Of a DNA stretch of 64,000 bases, positions 32,824 to 41,322 are shown piece by piece (positions within the stretch are counted from its first letter, which is position 1; every line of letters starts with the position of its first letter). The stretch lies in assembly GCA_016235455.1 (NCBI GenBank), contig JACRKZ010000021.1:1-64000 (forward strand), in the 5' to 3' direction. A model generated the notes under the pieces. That model did no database searches, was not told where the DNA came from, and saw only the letters and a list, made by a program, of their open reading frames with translations. This DNA comes from Armatimonadota bacterium (GTDB taxonomy: Bacteria; Armatimonadota; UBA10988). A program made the position numbers and the translations under genes.

Positions 32824-34827
32824 GTGGCCGGAGATGCAACATCGCGCCTGACGCTGTACCTGTCGCCGGGCGCCCATGTGGCGCTTCCCGCCGAGACCCT
32901 GGGCGACCTGCGGCAGGTGGCCCTGGCACCTGGCGAGCAGCCGCCTGTGTCCAACGGCGCCGGCGTCTGGCTGGTCGGTGCTGGTCAGTTCGGCGGCGAC
33001 GCAGCGGGCGTTTCGCAGGCGCTCGAGGCGCTCGACGTCTCGGACCATTTCGCCATCGTGCTGGCCGCCAACGCCGAGCAGACGCTGCTGACCCGCGCCG
33101 CCGACGAGCGCGTCTTCGCCTTCCTCGATCCATCGGCGCCCCAGCATCTGCAGGCCAAGGTGCTGCGGTCGGCGCTCAACTCCGTGCGCATCACCGCGCA
33201 ACACGAGGATCTGGCCGGCGGGCTGCAAAGCCGCGACCGGCAACTGCGCGAACTCAATCAGATCGGTGTGGCGCTCTCGGCCGAACGCAACGTCGACTCC
33301 TTGCTGGCCATGATCCTGTCCAAGGCTCGCGAAATCACCTGCGCCGATGCCGGCAGCCTCTATCTGCTCGAGCCCGGCGCGCCCGGCGAGTTCCACCTAC
33401 GCTTCAAGCTGAGTCAGAACGACAGCTTCGACCTGAACTACACCGAGTTCACCATGCCGCTGGACACCCAGAGCCTGGCCGGCTACACCGGCACGACGGG
33501 CGAGGTGCTGCGGCTGGAGGATGTCTATCACCTGCCCGCGGACGTACCGTACTCGTTCTCGCGCTCGTGGGACGAGGAGCATGGCTACCGCACCCGCAGC
33601 ATGTTGGTCGTGCCCATGGCCAACAACAAGGGCGAAGTGCGCGGCGTGCTGCAACTGATCAACCGCAAGCCCGCGCGCGAGGTGAAGCTGGCGCAGCCGG
33701 CGGACTTCGAAGAGCAGGTCATCGGCTTCGACCTGCTGAGTGAGCAATTGGTGGGCTCGCTGGCCAGCCAGGCCGCGGTGGCGCTGGAGAACCAGATCCT
33801 CCTGCGCAACATCTCGGGCATCTTCGAAGGCGTGCTGATGAGCTGGGTGAAGGCGGTTGAAGACCGCGATCCAGCCACCGCCGGCCATAGCCACCGCGTC
33901 ACCACGCTGACTCTGGCCCTGGCGCGTCAGGTCAACCGCACGACCACTGGCCCGTATGCCGACGCCCACTTCACCCAGCAGCAACTCGAGGAATTGCGTT
34001 ACGCCGGTCTGCTGCACGATATCGGCAAGATCTACGTGCGCGCCGAAGTCTTCCTCAAGGCCAAGAAGCTCTATGGCCACCACCTCAAGCTCATTGAGGA
34101 GCGCTTTGACTTCGTCCGGCGCACGCTGGAGGCCGAGTACAACCGGCGCAAGCTCGACCTGATGCTGGTCCATCCCGGCATGGACATGAGCCAGCGCTTC
34201 AGCGAGATCGATACGGCCCACCGCCGCGAACTCGACGTGCTCAACGACTATTTCGACACGATCCTGACCGCCAACGAGCCTTCGGTGCTGGCCGAGGGCG
34301 GGTTCGACCGCCTGGCCGAGGTATCAGCGCGCACCTATGAGGACATCTACGGCAACAACCGCAAGCTGCTCTCGCCAGAGGAGCTGCAACTGCTGAGCAT
34401 TCGTCGAGGCAACCTGGACGAAGAGGAGCGGCGCGAGATCGAGTCGCACGTGGAGTGGAGCTACCGCATCCTGTCGCGCATCCCGTGGAGCCCGGAGCTG
34501 CAGAACATCCCGTTCATCGCCTGGGCGCACCACGAGAAGCTCGATGGCTCGGGCTACCCGCAAGGCCTGCGCAGCGAGCAGATCCCGCTCGGCGCCAAGA
34601 TGATGACCATCGCCGACATTTACGACGCGCTGACCGCGGCCGACCGGCCCTACAAGAAGGCGCAGTCCATTGAGAGTGCGCTGCGCATTCTGGAGTACGA
34701 ACGCAACGACGGGCACATCGACAGCGATCTCTTCGCCATGTTCGTCGACAATCAGATCTACCGGCTGGCCCATGTTCAGGGAGCGGAGCAACTGGCGGAT
34801 CGTCTGGTCTATGAGGACGTTACATGA
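32824..34827 (+). CDS. GAF/HD-GYP domain protein, cyclic-di-GMP phosphodiesterase type
   Basis: The 667-residue protein has an unassigned N-terminal region (1-135), a GAF domain (about 150-320, ending SMLVVPMANNKGEVRGVLQLINR) and an HD-GYP domain with HSHRVTTLT, LLHDIGKIY (about 397), HHEKLDGSGYPQGL (about 569) and KMMTIADIYDALTAADRPYK. HD-GYP enzymes hydrolyse cyclic dinucleotides. About 170 residues separate the HD and GYP motifs, longer than in compact HD-GYP domains, with a helical insertion. GTG 32824 is chosen for its AAGGAGG. It overlaps map by 4 bases. Confidence 0.85.
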   Translation: MAGDATSRLTLYLSPGAHVALPAETLGDLRQVALAPGEQPPVSNGAGVWLVGAGQFGGDAAGVSQALEALDVSDHFAIVLAANAEQTLLTRAADERVFAFLDPSAPQHLQAKVLRSALNSVRITAQHEDLAGGLQSRDRQLRELNQIGVALSAERNVDSLLAMILSKAREITCADAGSLYLLEPGAPGEFHLRFKLSQNDSFDLNYTEFTMPLDTQSLAGYTGTTGEVLRLEDVYHLPADVPYSFSRSWDEEHGYRTRSMLVVPMANNKGEVRGVLQLINRKPAREVKLAQPADFEEQVIGFDLLSEQLVGSLASQAAVALENQILLRNISGIFEGVLMSWVKAVEDRDPATAGHSHRVTTLTLALARQVNRTTTGPYADAHFTQQQLEELRYAGLLHDIGKIYVRAEVFLKAKKLYGHHLKLIEERFDFVRRTLEAEYNRRKLDLMLVHPGMDMSQRFSEIDTAHRRELDVLNDYFDTILTANEPSVLAEGGFDRLAEVSARTYEDIYGNNRKLLSPEELQLLSIRRGNLDEEERREIESHVEWSYRILSRIPWSPELQNIPFIAWAHHEKLDGSGYPQGLRSEQIPLGAKMMTIADIYDALTAADRPYKKAQSIESALRILEYERNDGHIDSDLFAMFVDNQIYRLAHVQGAEQLADRLVYEDVT

Positions 34828-35615
34828 GGGTGAGGACCGAGCCGAGGCCGATCATCAAGACCGCTGAGGAACTGGACAAGATGCGCGCCGCCAACCGCCT
34901 GGCGCGCGCCGTGCTGGCCGAGATGGGCCGCCGCATCCTGCCCGGTGCGACCACCATGGACCTGGAGACCGAGGCCCGGCGTATGACCGAGGAGGCCGGC
35001 GCCAAGGGCGCGTTCTACCAGTATCGCGTGGGCGACAAGGTCTACCCGTACTACCTGTGCACGTCGGTCAACGACTGTGTCGTCCACGGCTTCCCCGACG
35101 ACCGTCCGCTGCAGGCCGGCGACCTGGTCAGCGTCGACTACGGGTGCGTGCTCGACGGCTTCGTTGGCGACACCGCCTGGACCTGGTGCGTGGGCGAGCC
35201 GAGCCCCGACGCCAAACACCTCATGGACGTGACACGCGAGGCGCTCTACCGCGGCATCGCCATGGCCCAGCCGGGCCGCCGCGTGTTCGACGTGGCCCGT
35301 GAGATCCAGACCTGGTGCGAGTCCAACGGCTGCGGCGTGGTGCGCGCCCTGGTCGGCCACGGCGTCGGCCGCCGCATGCACGAGCCGCCGCAGGTGCCCA
35401 ACTACGCCGCGCCCGAGAGCCGCCGCGACCGCCTGCGCGCGGGCATGACCATCTGCATCGAGCCCATGATCACCGCCGGCACCCACGAAGTCTATGAGCC
35501 GGCGGGCAAATGGGATGTGCTCACCCGCGACGGCTCGTTGGCCGCGCACTATGAGCACTGCATCGCGATCCTCGACGATGGGCCCGAGATCCTGAGCGTG
35601 CCCGAAGACATCTAG
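34824..35615 (+). CDS. map: Methionine aminopeptidase type I
   Basis: The 263-residue enzyme removes N-terminal Met from nascent proteins. It has TSVNDCVVHGFP and the five metal ligands in order: Asp in SVDYGC, Asp in VGDTAWT, His in GHGVGRRMHEPP, Glu in IEPMI and Glu in HYEHCIAIL. It is full length. The ATG overlaps the HD-GYP stop (ATGA), so the two are co-translated. There is no N-terminal zinc-binding extension. Confidence 0.95.
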   Translation: MRVRTEPRPIIKTAEELDKMRAANRLARAVLAEMGRRILPGATTMDLETEARRMTEEAGAKGAFYQYRVGDKVYPYYLCTSVNDCVVHGFPDDRPLQAGDLVSVDYGCVLDGFVGDTAWTWCVGEPSPDAKHLMDVTREALYRGIAMAQPGRRVFDVAREIQTWCESNGCGVVRALVGHGVGRRMHEPPQVPNYAAPESRRDRLRAGMTICIEPMITAGTHEVYEPAGKWDVLTRDGSLAAHYEHCIAILDDGPEILSVPEDI

Positions 35616-35684
35616 AGTCATTGAGCACCTTGAAGGACGCCGTTGCCTGGCGTCGAACCTCGATGGTAGAGGGGAGACAAAACA

Positions 35685-36125
35685 ATGTACCAGGCGCAAT
35701 CCGGCGTAGACGCCCAGCGCGTCGTCAGTATCGCTCGGGCCCTGCGGATGCTGCTCTGCTGGTTTGGCGTCCGCATGCTGGTCGCCATCACCGTCGGTGT
35801 GACGGTCGCCTCGGCGGCGCAGTCGTCCGACACGGTCGGTGCTCTGCCGCGGGTGCTCTCGCTGGTCTCGTGGGTACTCCTGCTGGTCGTGCTCTACTGG
35901 ACCTACCGCCTGGCGCAGGCCCTGGACAAGCCCGGCGTGGTGTGGGTCCTCCTGATGTTCGTGCCGTTGGTCAACCTGATCTGCCTGCTCGTCCTCAACG
36001 ACAACGCCTGCAAGGCGATGCGCGCGGCAGGTCTGAGCGTCGGGCTGCTGGGACCGAACAAGGCCGAACTCGACCGCTACGAGCGCACCCATCGGGCCGA
36101 GAGGCCGGCCGAGCCCGGTCTCTGA
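35685..36125 (+). CDS. Small integral membrane protein of unknown function
   Basis: The 146-residue product has three membrane helices (about 20-45, 57-77 and 83-105) and a charged C-terminal tail. I recognise no family with certainty; the layout resembles small DUF-type membrane proteins. GAGGGGAG lies about 8 bases before the ATG. It follows map by 69 bases on the same strand and is convergent with the cytidylate kinase-like gene. Confidence 0.55.
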   Translation: MYQAQSGVDAQRVVSIARALRMLLCWFGVRMLVAITVGVTVASAAQSSDTVGALPRVLSLVSWVLLLVVLYWTYRLAQALDKPGVVWVLLMFVPLVNLICLLVLNDNACKAMRAAGLSVGLLGPNKAELDRYERTHRAERPAEPGL

Positions 36126-36141
36126 CTGTCGTCTACAGGCC

Positions 36142-36891
36142 CTATTTCGCCATGACCGGCTCAGCGCTGACCGAGCGCGCCACCGGGCACTTGGCGTAGA
36201 GCGCCTCGACCACCAGATCAGCGCACGCTGGCACACCAAGTGTCGCCGTATTGACCTCCAAGTCGAACGGGCAGTTCTCGCCTGGGCGGGCCGGGAAGGT
36301 GCGGTGCAGCCAGCCCTCGCTGGCCTTGTCGAGCTTGTCGAGCTTGGCGTGCGCCAGATGACGCGGCAGGCCCTCGGCCTCTGCCAGCCAGGCCACGCGT
36401 TGCTCCATGGGTGCGAAGACCCGTACGCGCAGGCCTTGCTCGGCGGGCAGCACGCGGTGCGCGCCACGGCCCACCACGACCACGCGACCCATCTTTCCCA
36501 GCCCAGACAGCACGCGCAACAGCGAGCGGGTGTACTCGTGGACCTCGGCCGCGCCGTGGCCCATCAGGCCGGCCACCCACTCATCGATCTGGCCCAGTGC
36601 ACGCTCGTCGAAACGCTGCAAGATGCGGCTCTGCAGATGCGCGTCGGCGGCCACGGCCTCGAGCAACTCACGGTCATAGAGCGCCCACTCGAGGCGCTTG
36701 GCGACCGCCTCCGCCACGGCCGAGCCCTGCGAACCATGCTGGCGCGAAATGGCTACGTACGGCGCCGACGAGTGGGCAGGCTGGTCGTCGGGGCGTGTCT
36801 CGGCCCCACGGGCCGCGGCCTGCAGAGCGTTGTACATGCGCATATGGCGATCGACCAGATGCGCGGCTTGGCCGCCGGTGAGCTTGGGCAT
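36142..36891 (-). CDS. Cytidylate kinase-like family protein
   Basis: The 249-residue product matches the cytidylate kinase-like family: YVAISRQHGSQGSAVAEAVAKRLEWALYDRELLEAVA, RFDERALGQIDEW, RVVVVGRGAHRVLP and RVRVFAPMEQRV. The P-loop is the relaxed form of this family (GSQGS). It would phosphorylate a nucleotide or similar small molecule; the substrate is not established. The ATG at 36891 has AGGAGG upstream, so a much longer frame to 37317 is not used. It is the last gene of the minus-strand run and is separated from the LOG gene by 89 bases. Confidence 0.75.
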   Translation of the reverse strand: MPKLTGGQAAHLVDRHMRMYNALQAAARGAETRPDDQPAHSSAPYVAISRQHGSQGSAVAEAVAKRLEWALYDRELLEAVAADAHLQSRILQRFDERALGQIDEWVAGLMGHGAAEVHEYTRSLLRVLSGLGKMGRVVVVGRGAHRVLPAEQGLRVRVFAPMEQRVAWLAEAEGLPRHLAHAKLDKLDKASEGWLHRTFPARPGENCPFDLEVNTATLGVPACADLVVEALYAKCPVARSVSAEPVMAK

Positions 36892-36980
36892 CGGAGTCCT
36901 CCTACGTAGCAGTAGAGACTCGGATGGCCAGGACTGGCTACATGCCGATCTTGCGTGTTCGTTGCAGGCGACGGCCGCGC

Positions 36981-37709
36981 TCAGACACCGAGCATGCCGC
37001 TCAGGCCGTCCAGCACCAACTGCACAGCTTCGGCCGGGTCGTCCGTGACTCGGAACAGACCCATGTCGGCCGGCGCGATGCAGCCGGCGCCGGCCACTGA
37101 CGTGCGCAGCCAGTCGAGCAGGCCGGCCCAATAGGCACTGCCGAACAGCACCACGGGGAAGTGGCGGATGGTGTCCGTCTGCACCAGCGTCAGCGACTCG
37201 AACAACTCGTCGACCGTACCGAACCCGCCGGGGAAGACCACGAAGCCCGACGAGTACTTGACGAACATGGTCTTGCGCACGAAGAAGTAGTGGAAGCGCA
37301 GGCTGAGGTGCTGCCAATGGTTCGCCGTCTGCTCGAACGGCAGATGGATGTTGAGGCCGACGCTCTTGCCGCCGGCCTCAAAGGCGCCCTTGTTGCCGGC
37401 CTCCATGATGCCCGGTCCCCCCCCGGTAATGACGGTGAAGCCGGCCTGCGCCAGCAGCGCGGCGGTCTGCTCGGCGGCCTGGTAGTATTCGTGGCCGGGC
37501 GCCAGGCGCGCCGAACCGAACAGGCTGATCGCCGGCCGGACCCGGCACAACTGCTCGAATCCCGTGACGAACTCGCTCATGATGCGGAACACACGCCAGG
37601 TGTCTTCCTGCACGAAGTCGGCGCTCTGGCGCTCGGTACCGAGCAGTTCGGCGTCGCCGCTGTCGGTGCGGCGCGGTCGGTAGCTCGTGGTCCTCTCGAT
37701 CTCGCTCAT
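36981..37709 (-). CDS. LOG-family protein (cytokinin-activating phosphoribohydrolase type)
   Basis: The 242-residue protein has the family motifs GGGPGIMEAGNKGA and PGGFGTVDELFE. LOG enzymes cleave nucleoside 5'-monophosphates to base and ribose 5-phosphate. The neighbouring 5'-nucleotidase-like and cytidylate kinase-like genes suggest nucleotide salvage or hygiene as a theme. The start overlaps the phosphoesterase stop by 4 bases. Confidence 0.9.
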   Translation of the reverse strand: MSEIERTTSYRPRRTDSGDAELLGTERQSADFVQEDTWRVFRIMSEFVTGFEQLCRVRPAISLFGSARLAPGHEYYQAAEQTAALLAQAGFTVITGGGPGIMEAGNKGAFEAGGKSVGLNIHLPFEQTANHWQHLSLRFHYFFVRKTMFVKYSSGFVVFPGGFGTVDELFESLTLVQTDTIRHFPVVLFGSAYWAGLLDWLRTSVAGAGCIAPADMGLFRVTDDPAEAVQLVLDGLSGMLGV

Positions 37710-38521
37710 TCGGCACGTCCTGTCTCGAGCGCCAGCGGCTCGGCTTCCACGGCCTCTAGTCGGCCGTCCTCGAAATCCAGCGTGACCCGCATGACGGTCC
37801 GGCCGTGGGCCTCATTCTGACAGATCAGTGTCTGGCCCACGCGCTCGATCATGGGTGTGTGACTGTGACCGCCCAGAATGAGCCGCAGTGCGGGGCAGGA
37901 CTCGGCCAGGCGGCGGTCGGTGCGTTCGCCCAGGTGGGTCAGGGCGATGGGCAGGACGCCGCCGGCGGCGGGCCCCCACCCCAGCCCTCCCCGCGCGCGG
38001 GGAGGGGGCGAACTGTCCGTCCCCCCGCTCGCGGGGGGACTACAGGGGGGGCTGAGCAGGTCTCGCGCCGCCGCCAGCGGATCATCGAACCGCGATGCCG
38101 TGAGATGCCGCGCCCACATGGCTTCGGTGACCATGGGCGTGAGCAACCCGAAAACGACCACGCGCGGCAGGCCCGGCAGGGCGAACTCGGCCTGGGGCAC
38201 GGACCCGCCCCAGCCGGTCGGCCGCAGATTGGCGCACAGCACCGGGCACGGCGCCAGCCGCAACTTGGCGGCCTGCGGCCCGGGCCGGAAATGGTATTCG
38301 CGGTTGCCCATGGCCAGCGCGTCGTAGCCGGCCAGCGCCATGAGCCGGTGCATGGCCTCGCCGCCACGGTGCCAGCCGATGTTGCCGCAGGTCACCGCGT
38401 CGCCGCTGTCGAACAGCAGGCACGGCCCGCTGTCGGCCTTCAGCCGGGCGAGCCGCTCGGCGGTCGCCACGGACATGTGCCCGTGCAGGTCGTTGGTATG
38501 CAGCAGCGTGAGCCGGGTCAC
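37706..38521 (-). CDS. Calcineurin-like metallophosphoesterase, 5'-nucleotidase type, with an in-frame repeat insertion
   Basis: The 271-residue product has LLHTNDLHGH, FDSGDAVTCGN, AMGNREYHF, ALTHLGERTD and GGHSHTP, the metal and substrate motifs of the family. The usual GNHE is GNRE here, as seen in a branch of the family. The C-terminal nucleotide-binding domain of classical 5'-nucleotidases is missing. Residues about 157-184 (SPPCSPPASGGTDSSPPP...) are encoded by a palindromic repeat that interrupts the fold but keeps the frame. It is in an operon with LOG (4-base overlap) and follows the KdsC-like gene by 6 bases. Confidence 0.8.
   Translation of the reverse strand: MTRLTLLHTNDLHGHMSVATAERLARLKADSGPCLLFDSGDAVTCGNIGWHRGGEAMHRLMALAGYDALAMGNREYHFRPGPQAAKLRLAPCPVLCANLRPTGWGGSVPQAEFALPGLPRVVVFGLLTPMVTEAMWARHLTASRFDDPLAAARDLLSPPCSPPASGGTDSSPPPRARGGLGWGPAAGGVLPIALTHLGERTDRRLAESCPALRLILGGHSHTPMIERVGQTLICQNEAHGRTVMRVTLDFEDGRLEAVEAEPLALETGRAE
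37971..38053. repeat. Double-hairpin GC-rich palindromic repeat inside a coding sequence
   Basis: Two perfect hairpins lie in tandem: a 22-base uninterrupted palindrome at 37985-38006 and a 10-bp stem with a 2-base loop at 38019-38040. They are framed by CCCACCCC and GGGGGGG tracts. The segment is within the metallophosphoesterase gene and is translated in frame on the minus strand. Base composition is sharply different from the surrounding gene. Confidence 0.8.
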
Positions 38522-38527
38522 ATTACC

Positions 38528-39118
38528 CTACCGGCGGAAGCCAATCTTGCTCAGGGAGCCGCCGGCCTCGGCCTCGAGTTCGTTCAGCCAGCCACCTTCG
38601 GTGCTCATGCCCTGCGCGGTGTACCACGCCTTGAGCACGTCGCAGAAGCGGCCTTGGACGGTCAGCAGTCGTTCGACGAGTTCGCGCACGGCGCCGCGGC
38701 CGCCGGGAGTTTCGAGAATCAGGTCGGCGCGCTTGCGCACCAGCAGTACGCCGTCGCGCGGGGTCACGCTCAGCCGGCAGGTGAGCATGGCCGGCAGGTC
38801 GGCCAGGTCACTGCCCAGGTAGGCCACCTGGCCCAGATCGACCCAGTCCATCACGGCCTGACCACGGCTGGCCAGCACCTCCACGCCTTCCACGCGACTG
38901 GTGATGGGCGCCAGCGCCTCGGCTGACTGATCGGACACGAGAGCCACCCGCCAACCGGCGGTGAGCGCCAGTTCCATGCCGAGCAGGTCGACCCGACTGT
39001 AGAGCCCGCCGCAATCTCCGCCCAGCGACCGCAGCCCGTCGATCAGTCCGCCTTCAACACCTATCACCAACGCCGAAACGGCTTTCATCCGTTCGGCAGC
39101 TTCCAAAGTCTCGCGCAT
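38528..39118 (-). CDS. KdsC-like HAD protein lacking the catalytic aspartates
   Basis: The 196-residue product aligns with 3-deoxy-manno-octulosonate-8-phosphate phosphatase (KdsC) over most of its length, including the late GGRGAVRELVERLL and DLADLPAML segments. The nucleophile motif DxDG is replaced by GVEG (Gly20, Glu22), the SSR-type motif II by VSDQ, and GDD by GSD (102-104). It should therefore not form the phosphoaspartate. ATG 39118 has GAGAGG upstream; the longer frame is not used. It lies 26 bases after the P-type ATPase-like gene and 6 bases before the phosphoesterase gene. Confidence 0.75.
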   Translation of the reverse strand: MRETLEAAERMKAVSALVIGVEGGLIDGLRSLGGDCGGLYSRVDLLGMELALTAGWRVALVSDQSAEALAPITSRVEGVEVLASRGQAVMDWVDLGQVAYLGSDLADLPAMLTCRLSVTPRDGVLLVRKRADLILETPGGRGAVRELVERLLTVQGRFCDVLKAWYTAQGMSTEGGWLNELEAEAGGSLSKIGFRR

Positions 39119-39144
39119 GGCTAACCTCTCAGGCGGCGCCTTGA

Positions 39145-40578
39145 TCAGGCAGCAGCTGCCTGGGCCATCGCCTCGTTGCCGGCGCAACTCGGGGCGCTCA
39201 ACGCGCGCACCGCGTCCACGCTCGCATCGTGACGCACGGCGGCCATGACCAGCAGGAGTAGCAACTCGTCGGCCAGCACCAGCGTGCCCAGCGGCACAGC
39301 CAGCAACGCCGTCGCGCACAGCAAAGCGCGCGACCAGCCAACCATACGCGCCAGCCGTTGCTGCTTGGCGCGCTGGCGCCGAGCCAGACCGTAGACCATC
39401 GGCAACACCGAGAGTCGTTCGGCCGGCAATGCGGCCAGCGCTTGCTCCGGCAGCTCCTCGTCGCCTTCGGTGACGACCAGGAGCAGACCGTGGCCCGCCA
39501 ACAGCGCGGCGTCGCGCGCGGCGACCACCACTACCTGCTCATGAGGCAGCCGACCCACACCCGCATCTTCGGGTTGGGCCGCCGGTGCCAAGGGTATCAC
39601 GGTTTCGAATGCCACGTCCGCCAAGCGGCTGCCGATCTCGTCACAATCGACCTCGGCCACCAGCGTCAGCGGCTCCACGCCGCTCGACAGCAGCGCCGGC
39701 ACCAGACCCATGCCGCTGTGCCGCGGCGCATCCTCGATCACCAACCAGCCGAGCACCTGCTGGTCGGCCATGACCAGCAACACGCGCCGACACGGCACCG
39801 GCGTGGCCAGGAATGGCGTCAGCGCGTCGGGCAAGGCGACTTCCAGCCGGCGCGCCAGGCTCGGCCCGCCGACCGCATGCGGCTGACCGGCGATGTGGCC
39901 CAGCAGACCCTCGCCCGGCAGCGCCAGCAGGTCGTCGACCTTGGGCAAGGCCAGGCGATAGGTGCGCGCCGCTTCGAGCACGGCCTCGGTGAGCGCCGCC
40001 GACCGCGGGCGCAGCAGCGCCGCCGCCGCGCGCAGCACGTCCACCGCGCGCAACTCGCCATGCGCCACCACTTCGGTCACGCGCGGCTTGCCGCGGGTCA
40101 GCACGCCCGATTCACACAGCGCCAGGCCGCGACCGCGCAGCAGACGCGCCAGCGCCGAGGAGGGGAGGTTCGTGTCCCAGGCGCGCGCCACCTTGGCGGC
40201 CAGCGCGGTGGGCAGGAGGTGGGCCAACACCGCGGACGAGGTGTCGTGCGCCAGCACCAGCAGTCCGGCGCCAAGCGCAGCCAGCCGCCCCAGCCCAAAG
40301 CCCAGGTCGACGCCGCACATGGCCAGCAGCACCGCCAGGCCGCCCAGGCCGGCGATAGCGCAGGTGGCCGCCGACGGCCGGCATCGCCGATCACGCAGGA
40401 CCTCGTCGACATCGATGCCGCGCACGCGCGCCAGGTCGTCAAGCGCGCGCCACTCGAGCACCCAGCCGACGGCCGCCACGCTCAACGCCAGCAGCGCCGA
40501 ACCGCGATCGCCCAGTCGCCAACACAACGCCGCGGCAAAGGCGACGCCCACGAGCCGGTGTACTTGAAAGATAGCCAT
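39145..40578 (-). CDS. Degenerate heavy-metal P-type ATPase homologue (pseudoenzyme)
   Basis: The 477-residue product follows the second half of a P1B-type ATPase: membrane helices (about 8-45, 68-118), a P-domain entry LCESGVLTRGKPRVTEV (154-170), an N-domain with PGEGLLGHIAGQPHAVGG (221-238), the GWLVIEDAPR segment and C-terminal helices (415-450). The phosphorylated DKTGT is CESGV (Cys155), TGD is lost and GDGxND is AARDA. The transmembrane CPC is absent. It cannot work as an ATPase by the known mechanism. The ATG at 40578 is one base after the sfsA stop. A regulatory or scaffold role is inference. Confidence 0.65.
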   Translation of the reverse strand: MAIFQVHRLVGVAFAAALCWRLGDRGSALLALSVAAVGWVLEWRALDDLARVRGIDVDEVLRDRRCRPSAATCAIAGLGGLAVLLAMCGVDLGFGLGRLAALGAGLLVLAHDTSSAVLAHLLPTALAAKVARAWDTNLPSSALARLLRGRGLALCESGVLTRGKPRVTEVVAHGELRAVDVLRAAAALLRPRSAALTEAVLEAARTYRLALPKVDDLLALPGEGLLGHIAGQPHAVGGPSLARRLEVALPDALTPFLATPVPCRRVLLVMADQQVLGWLVIEDAPRHSGMGLVPALLSSGVEPLTLVAEVDCDEIGSRLADVAFETVIPLAPAAQPEDAGVGRLPHEQVVVVAARDAALLAGHGLLLVVTEGDEELPEQALAALPAERLSVLPMVYGLARRQRAKQQRLARMVGWSRALLCATALLAVPLGTLVLADELLLLLVMAAVRHDASVDAVRALSAPSCAGNEAMAQAAAA

Positions 40579-40579
40579 C

Positions 40580-41287
40580 CTAGGTAAAGACCGGGATGGC
40601 GCCCCGAAGTTGCAGACCGGCAACCGACCAGCCGCAGCGCACCGCCAGCAACATCACCCCCGCCGCCTCCGCCGCGCGCAACGCCTCGCCGAAGTCGGGA
40701 TCGGTCCCATCGTTGGGTCCCACCGAGCGCACATCGTCGCGCTGCACGACGAACAACGCCGCCGCGCGCTGGCCCTCGCCCACCAACGCCGTCAACTCGC
40801 CCAGGTGCCGCCGGCCGCGCACCGTCGGCGCGTCGGGGAAGCGGCCGTGCCCGTCGTCGACCAGCGTGCACGACTTGACCTCGACCCACACCGCCGGCTC
40901 CGCCTCCAGCCGGAAGTCGAGCCGGCTGGCGCCCCAGCGCACCTCGGGCCGCACCGCGTCGTACGCACCCAGTTCGGGGATCGAACGCTGTTCGAGCGCA
41001 GCGCGGGCCAGCTTGCCGCCCAGGCGGTTGTCGATGCAGACCGGCACCACGCCGGCCTCGGTCTCGTGCAGCACACCCAGCAGATCCCACGCGGTCTTGC
41101 GGTCGGGGTTGGTCGCCGGCCGCAGATGCACGGTGCGGCCGGCGATCATCAACTCGGTCATGCGGCCAGGGTTGGGCACATGGGCGAACTGCTCACGACC
41201 ATCTATGTCGACCCGCGCCAGGTAGCGGTTCGGCCGTTCGAGCAGACGACCCTCGACTACACCTTCACCCGCGGAAATAGCGACCAT
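40580..41287 (-). CDS. sfsA: SfsA-family DNA/RNA nuclease-like protein
   Basis: The 235-residue product matches SfsA: RYLARVDIDGREQFAHVPNPGRMTELM, KTAWDLLGV, VCIDNRLGGKLARAAL, RLDFRLEAEPAVWVEVKSCTLV and FPDAPTVRGRRHLGEL. The EVK segment belongs to the restriction-endonuclease-like core. The cellular role is not well established. It sits between glmS (35-base gap) and the ATPase-like gene (1-base gap). Confidence 0.92.
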   Translation of the reverse strand: MVAISAGEGVVEGRLLERPNRYLARVDIDGREQFAHVPNPGRMTELMIAGRTVHLRPATNPDRKTAWDLLGVLHETEAGVVPVCIDNRLGGKLARAALEQRSIPELGAYDAVRPEVRWGASRLDFRLEAEPAVWVEVKSCTLVDDGHGRFPDAPTVRGRRHLGELTALVGEGQRAAALFVVQRDDVRSVGPNDGTDPDFGEALRAAEAAGVMLLAVRCGWSVAGLQLRGAIPVFT

Positions 41288-41322
41288 GCACGGTCCTCGG
41301 GGCCGTTGGCCCTATACGCATG

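Noticed and set aside
36892-37317. N-terminal extension of the cytidylate kinase-like protein
   Set aside because: It would run antisense-like through the LOG gene region; AGGAGG before ATG 36891 gives the family-sized product.
39119-39319. N-terminal extension of the KdsC-like protein
   Set aside because: The added 67 residues are Arg/Gly-rich, overlap the upstream gene and bypass a good ribosome-binding site.
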